From contig NC_061508.1 of NCBI RefSeq assembly GCF_022539505.1, positions 66,969,754 through 67,033,753 of the forward strand: a stretch of 64,000 bases of DNA, given 5' to 3'. The notes under the pieces are model-generated. The model was not told where the DNA came from. It was given only the letters and a program-made list of their open reading frames with translations, and ran no database searches. This stretch comes from Lolium rigidum (Eukaryota > Streptophyta > Magnoliopsida > Poales > Poaceae). Position numbers and translations under genes: made by a program. Shown here piece after piece: positions 58,743-64,000 of this stretch; position 1 is the first letter of the stretch, and each line of letters begins with the position of its first letter.

Positions 58743-60357
58743 GAAAACAGTCTTGATGCGCGTGATGACACGTCCGTTGGGAACCCCAAGAGGAAGGTGT
58801 GATGTGCACAGCAGTAAGTTTTCCCTCAGAAAGAAACCAAGGTTTATCGAACCAGGAGGAGCCAAGAAGCACGTTGAAGGTTGATGGCGGCGGGATGTAG
58901 TGCGGCGCAACACCAGGGATTCCGGCGCCAACGTGGAACCTGCACAACACAACCAAAGTACTTTGCCCCAACGTAACGGTGAGGTTGTCAATATCACCGG
59001 CTTGCTGTAACAAAGGATTAGATGTATAGTGTGGATGATGATTGTTTGCGAGAAAACGGTAGAACAAGTATTGCGAGTAGATTGTATTCGATGTAAAAGA
59101 ATAGGACCGGGGTCCACAGTTCACTAGAGGTGTCTCTCCCATAAGATAAATAGCATGTTGGGTGAACAAATTACAGTTGGGCAATTGACAAATAGAAAGG
59201 GCATAACCATGCACATACATGATATGATGAATATAGTGAGATTTAATTGGGCATTACGACAAAGTACATAGACCGCTATCCAGCATGCATCTATGCCTAA
59301 AAAGTCCACCTTCGAGGTTATCATCCGAACCCCTTCCGAGTATTAAGTTGCAAACAACGGACAATTGCATTAAGTATGGTGCGTAATGTAATCAATAACT
59401 ACATCCTCGGACATAGCATCAATGTTTTATCCCTAGTGGCAACAGCACATCCACAACCTTAGAACTTTCTGTCACTGTCCCAGATTTAATGGAGGCATGA
59501 ACCCACTATCGAGCATAAATAGTCCCTCTTGGAGTTAAGAGTAAAAACTTGGCCAGAGCCTCTACTAATAACGGAGAGCATGCAAGATCATAAACAACAC
59601 ATAGGTAATAGATTGATAATCAACATAACATAGTATTCTCTATCCATCGGATCCCAACAAACACAACATATAGAATTATAGATAGATGATCTTGATAATG
59701 TTAGGCAGCTCACAAGATCCGACAATGAAGCACATGAGGAGAAGACGACCATCTAGCTACTGCTATGGACCCATAGTCCAGGGGTGAACTACTCACTCAT
59801 CACTCCGGAGGCGACCATGGCGGTGAAGAGTCCTCCGGGAGATGATTCCCCTCTTCGGCGGGGTGCCGGAGGCGATCTCACGAATCCCCCGAGATGGGAT
59901 TGGCGGCGGCGGCGTCTGCGGAAGGTTTTCCGTATCGTGGCTCTCGGTGCGGGGGTTTCGCGACGAAGACTATATGTAGGCGGAAGGGCAGCCTCGGAGG
60001 GGTCAGGGGGCCCCACACGCTAGGGCCGCGCGGGCCCTATGCTGGCCGCGCCGCCCTAGTGTGGCGGCGCCCCGTGGCCCCACTTCGTCTTCTCTTCGGT
60101 CTTCTGGAAGCTTCGTGGCAAAATAGGCCCCTGGGCGTTGATTTCGTCCAATTCCGAGAATATTTCCTTACTAGGATTTCTGAAACCAAAAACAGCAGAA
60201 AACAACAACTGGCTCTTCGGCATCTCGTTAATAGGTTAGTGCCGGAAAATGCATAAATATGACATAAAGTATGTATAAAACATGTAGATATCATCAATAA
60301 TCAATAATGCGGCATGGAACATAAGAATTATCGATACGTCGGAGACGTATCAGTAGC

Positions 60358-62819
60358 TTAAAAATTCCCATGACATATGTTGTGAGGGCCTGGGCCACTG
60401 CCTTAATCAACGTCTCTTTTGCTGCTTGGGATTTGTGAGTGTCATCCCATTCAACTAGGCTTTTTGCTAACTTCGCTTGAAGACTTTGAAATTTTCCTTT
60501 ATTCATCCTCCCTTCCGGTGTTGGCAATCCCAAATATTTAGTTTCAAAAGAATCCTGCACCACTTGCAGTATCGTTTTAACCTCTTCCCGTACTTCCCCT
60601 GGACATGATGCTCCAAACATGATTGAGCATTTGCTGGGATTAATTAGCTGCCCCGTGCTGTTTGCATACTTCTCTAGAACCTCCTTTACCTTGTGTGCTT
60701 GTTCCTGCTTTGCTTTAAAAAATAGAAGTGTATCATCTGCGAATAACAAGTGAGATATCCCTGGTGCTCTATGGCAAATTTTCACTGGCTCAATAGTTTG
60801 GTTTTCCACCTCTTTCTGCAGAAGAGCGGATAGCCCATCTGCAACAAACAAAAACAAGAAGGGGGACATGGGATCACCTTGCCAGAGACCCCGGGAAGGC
60901 GAAAACGAATCCAGCAGGGTTCCATTGAATTTAACCTTATAACTCACCGTGGTCACACATGCCATTATCCAGTCGACCCACCGGGGAGCGAAACCCAATC
61001 TTTGCATCGCTTTCTTTAGAAAATCCCAATCCACTCTATCATATGCTTTTGAGAGGTCTAGCTTGTATGCACAATAATCCTTATTAGTATTCACATTTTG
61101 CTCAATAAAATGCATGCACTCAAATGCCACTAAAGCGTTGTCCGTAATGAGCACCGCCGGGGACAAAGGCGCTTTGGTTTGCTGAAATGAGTTCACCAAG
61201 AATAGGTCGTAGCCGGTTAACCATGCACTTCGCCAGTACCTTGTACAACACTGTACACAAGCTAATAGGCCTGAAGTCCTTTAGGGTCTCGGGTTGCTCA
61301 ATTTTCGGTATCAAGACTATGGCAGTATCATTTACTCCCTCAGGCATGCGCCCTGTCACAAAGAAGACCTTCACCGCATTAATAACTTCCTCTTTCAGTG
61401 TTGCCCAGTTCCGCTGATAGAACCTCGCTGGAAACCCATCCACTCCTGGAGCTTTTAGAGGACCTATGCGGAAGAGTGCGTCTCCAATTTCGGTGTCCGT
61501 AAAATCTTTGCATAGGTTCTCATTCATATCCGCTGTGACTTTATCCTGAAAAAGGTTGATCAGATCGTCTGCATTTAAGGATGGGTCACGGGTGAATAAT
61601 TCTTGAAAATACGAGGTGGCCATCCTCTCCATATCCGAGGGTGTGTCCTTCCACTCCCCTTTAGCATTCTTCAGCTTTTTTATTTTGTTCCTGCGGGCTC
61701 GCCAAACCGCCTTTTGATGGAAGAAACGCGTATTGCGATCTCCTTCTTTGAGCCAGCTTATCCGCGACCGTTGCAACCAGAGCATCTCTTCACGGTATAG
61801 TAATTCATTCATATGATCAGTCTCCTTCCTTATTTCACTATTATCTGCTCCTTTAAGCATTAGTTCTTCTAACCTCTTCCTGGATTTTCCTAGTTCACAA
61901 AGGACGTTACCAAACTTCTTTTTACTCCACTGCTGCCGGTTCGGTCATGACCACTGTCCGATCCCGGTGCACTCGACCCCAGATCATTTTTCTGTCCTGT
62001 GCTCTCCCAGGCTGCAGCAATCTTTTCTGGCAATTCCATTGACCGTTCCCAAAACACTTCATATTGCCTTCTAGGTGCTTGATGGCATCTCCGTTGTTCC
62101 TGCATCAAATTAATTAAAATTGGTTGATGATCAGAACAGGGAGAAACCAAATGCTGCACAGTTGTGTCACAAAACAAATCTCTCCAAGAATGAGTTGCAA
62201 CTGCACGATCTAATCTCACCCTAACATTTGCATTCCCCTTCCTTTTATTATCATAGGTATAAGGTGTGCCAGAGAAGCCTAGATCATGCAAATGACATAT
62301 GTTAAGCGCATCTCTAAAATCTTCCATTTGCCTCACAGGCCTGGGGGTACACGAAAAGTGCTCTTCTGGCCAGAGACATTCATTAAAATCTCCAAAAACT
62401 AACCAGGGAAGATCAGATTCCATACATAGATGCTGCAGAGCCTCCCAAAAGGTGTGACGATTTTCCACTCGAGGCTCTCCATAAACACAAGTAAGACGTC
62501 AAAGAGGGGCGTTTTGAGACACACGAACATACGCATCAATATAGTTTTTGTTCATAGCTTTGATATCTACAAACCAACTCTCATGCCAAAACAAAGCGAG
62601 ACCACCACTAAGACCTTCAGAATTGACACCATCAAAACCTTTAAGACCTAACCTAAGACGAAGACGACGCATTTTATTTTTATTTTGCCTAGTTTCACAC
62701 AAAAAGACTAAACGAGCATCCGAAGCCCGGGAAATAGTAACGATATCACGAACTGTCGGGGCGTTCCCGGCCCCCCGACAGTTGAAGGATAGACAACTCA
62801 TTGCTGCTGGCGAGACCAC
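60358..62819 (-). pseudogene. LINE ORF2: endonuclease and reverse transcriptase
   Basis: Probable start near 62801 (MSCLSFNCRGAGN, the usual start of plant LINE ORF2). The apurinic-like endonuclease follows (LVFLCETRQNK; GDFNECLWPEEH; VRVRLDRAVAT; SDHQPILI). A TGA at 62499-62501 replaces a probable tryptophan codon, and the frame then continues in phase. A frameshift near 61930 leads to the linker (WLKEGDRNTRFFHQKA), and a second near 61165 interrupts the reverse transcriptase right after QSAFVPG. The RT core is recognisable: KAPGVDGFPARFYQ, IVLIPKIEQPETLKDFRPIS, LDLSKAYDRVDWDFL, GDPMSPFLF and the catalytic FADDTLLFF. One stop and at least two frameshifts, plus the LTR-element insertion, make it inactive. 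Confidence 0.88.
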
Positions 62820-64000
62820 ACGTTTGGTCTCGCCGGTTACTCGCTAGCTTTGCGCCAGCTTGAGTCGTCTTCTTGTTTCTCTTATACACCACCTCCACCT
62901 CACGCTGACCGGCCTTTCCATGCCTTGCATCTTGCAGTTTCCCCTTCTTTGGGGTGCCGCCAAGATTCTTCTCCGTGTGCCCATCTGATTGTTGGTCATG
63001 AAGTTCCCCCTGAGCTTCTTGATCAGCCAAGCGCTTGCCGAGCACAGAGTCAGCCGCTGGCATAGAGGTGTCATTGACAGACCCGAAAGAGACCTGCAGG
63101 CTAGATAGGCCTTGCAACGCAGGCATCATATCGCTCGCATGAGGTCCCGACATTCTGGGCAGATTACCAGGCCCTTGTCTCATTGTATGCTGAAGGCGCT
63201 GCACATGTGCCATCATCTCTACAGAAATTGAAACTCTAGCCCCCTCCACACCCATGGTCTGGCCATCCTCATCGGGGAATTGAATGATGGGCTCAGAGGT
63301 GTTCCGGCCTTTGGACTCTGCACCACTCCTCTCATGCTGGTTCGGAGACATATTCAGTTCCGCAATCCGTTCATCGAGCCTTCTCTCCTCTTCAGATAAA
63401 ACAGGTTGCCCAACGATCTGGCCATCAGCATCAATCACTCCAGGCACAATGTCATCCGCAAGCGCGGGCATCTCTGGGTCAATGGAGTTTGAGCGAGGCT
63501 GGCTTTGATCACTATTACCACTTGTATGTTGTGTTCCATAGTTGCTGCCCCGGTTAAACTGTTTTCGAGATTCAGCACTCCCAAAGCTTGAGAAGCTCAG
63601 CCCGCGTTTTGCCTTGGGGTGCCCAGCTGGAGGGATAGAATGACTCCGATATTCGAATTTCTTATATGGGCTGCATCTCAGCTCTATGGCATCATACTCC
63701 AAAGATGGTATCCCCAGACGCATCTTCTCGCAATCATCCTTCTTGTGCCCCATGAATCCGCAATGTGAGCAGTAATAGGGCACACGTTCATACATGAGCT
63801 TGAACACTTCAGTTTGTTCAGGTTTCCCTTTGACCCCTGCTGTTATGTGTGTTTGTAGCCTCCTATTGTAAGGAAGATTCACCCTTACCCGAAGAAACTC
63901 CTGCTTTTTAATTTCAGACTCTGGCACATCCACCTCTAAGGCCTCGCCTAGACCATTGCCATATCGCATACCCCATGTATAATCCTGCTTCTGGAACGGC
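62746..64000 (-). CDS. LINE ORF1 (nucleic-acid-binding), N-terminus outside window
   Basis: The frame is open from the window edge to a stop at 62746, about 418 residues. A CCHC zinc knuckle is visible near the N-terminal side (CSHCGFMGHKKDDC, C-x2-C-x4-H-x4-C), as in ORF1 of plant LINEs, where it follows a DUF4283-type domain (here the preceding GLGEALEVDV..RVRVNLPYN fits its end). The remainder is low-complexity and charged, ending LSILQLSGGRERPDSS. It overlaps the ORF2 start by about 70 nt in another frame. It probably coats LINE RNA. It is the only long uninterrupted part of this element. Confidence 0.75.
   Translation of the reverse strand, partial: PFQKQDYTWGMRYGNGLGEALEVDVPESEIKKQEFLRVRVNLPYNRRLQTHITAGVKGKPEQTEVFKLMYERVPYYCSHCGFMGHKKDDCEKMRLGIPSLEYDAIELRCSPYKKFEYRSHSIPPAGHPKAKRGLSFSSFGSAESRKQFNRGSNYGTQHTSGNSDQSQPRSNSIDPEMPALADDIVPGVIDADGQIVGQPVLSEEERRLDERIAELNMSPNQHERSGAESKGRNTSEPIIQFPDEDGQTMGVEGARVSISVEMMAHVQRLQHTMRQGPGNLPRMSGPHASDMMPALQGLSSLQVSFGSVNDTSMPAADSVLGKRLADQEAQGELHDQQSDGHTEKNLGGTPKKGKLQDARHGKAGQREVEVVYKRNKKTTQAGAKLASNRRDQTCGLASSNELSILQLSGGRERPDSS

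Larger units (their letters stand above)
54111..60352 (-). mobile_element. complete Athila-like non-autonomous LTR element with GTAGC target duplication
   Basis: 5' LTR 60352-58754 (1599 bp), primer-binding site 58742-58725 (tRNA-Asp type, one mismatch), one gag-like ORF 58498-57818, conserved block after the ORF (57778-57800), long non-coding region, polypurine tract 55250-55235 and 3' LTR 55234-54111. The 3' LTR is only 1124 bp because of a ~470-bp internal deletion relative to the 5' LTR (the part equivalent to about 58806-59273). GTAGC flanks both ends (54106-54110, 60353-60357). It lies within a LINE. Confidence 0.93.
60358..64000 (-). mobile_element. LINE, 5' part, running off the right edge
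   Basis: Carries ORF1 and the endonuclease/reverse transcriptase half of ORF2; continues at 54110 after the inserted LTR element. With the 3' part, at least 5.4 kb of this LINE is present. Confidence 0.88.

Overview
The window is plant nuclear DNA from a large, repeat-rich grass genome. Nested LTR retrotransposons (including Athila-like elements whose LTRs start TGATACGTC), CACTA elements, Stowaway- and Mutator-type MITEs, non-LTR elements and intron-rich plant genes all point to a Triticeae (wheat/Aegilops/barley-type) or closely related Pooideae chromosome. The species cannot be fixed from the sequence alone. Two runs of exactly 100 N (20972-21071 and 38258-38357) are assembly gaps.

Ordinary host genes are few. 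(1) An apparently intact 16-exon gene on the minus strand (3370-8368) encodes the beta (catalytic) subunit of pyrophosphate-dependent fructose-6-phosphate 1-phosphotransferase. I could place every GT-AG junction, and the joined frame is 563 codons plus stop. (2) A two-exon minus-strand gene (45964-46675) encodes a 198-residue protein I do not recognise, with a hydrophobic C-terminal tail. (3) Head-to-head with it, 387 bp apart, a five-exon plus-strand gene (47063-50635) encodes a 979-residue PHO2/UBC24-like (UBE2O-type) ubiquitin-conjugating enzyme with its catalytic cysteine. A B3-domain-like reading frame with its own TATA box (1502-1972) sits inside a 1.4-kb PIF/Harbinger-like element and looks like a transposon-captured gene.

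Layout: 1-2760 LINE tail, SINE-like copy, Harbinger element with B3-like ORF and LINE fragment; 3.2-8.6 kb the PFP-beta gene; 8.6-12.4 kb small transposons (retroposon with 16-bp target duplication, 0.5-kb tandem duplication split by a LINE fragment, Mutator-type MITE, interleaved fold-back repeat); 13.0-26.6 kb nested gypsy elements, a solo LTR, two CACTA ends and a gap; 26.6-32.9 kb a very long (about 4.6 kb) LTR carrying a solo LTR; 33-36 kb a decayed copia element; 36.9-44.7 kb LTR fragment, gap, a 5.1-kb non-autonomous LTR element and an inverted copy of the long LTR; 45.9-50.7 kb the divergent gene pair; 52.3-64.0 kb a minus-strand LINE split by a complete 6.2-kb Athila-like non-autonomous element with GTAGC target duplications.

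The most interesting structures are: the divergent pair with the unrecognised protein; a group of non-autonomous LTR elements that share LTR-proximal and 3' non-coding modules but carry three unrelated ORFs in the gag position; a 16-nt polypurine motif that occurs three times per element in two of them; a CACTA subterminal 106-bp tandem array dense in TCP-like/site II motifs; and the Harbinger element with the B3-like ORF.
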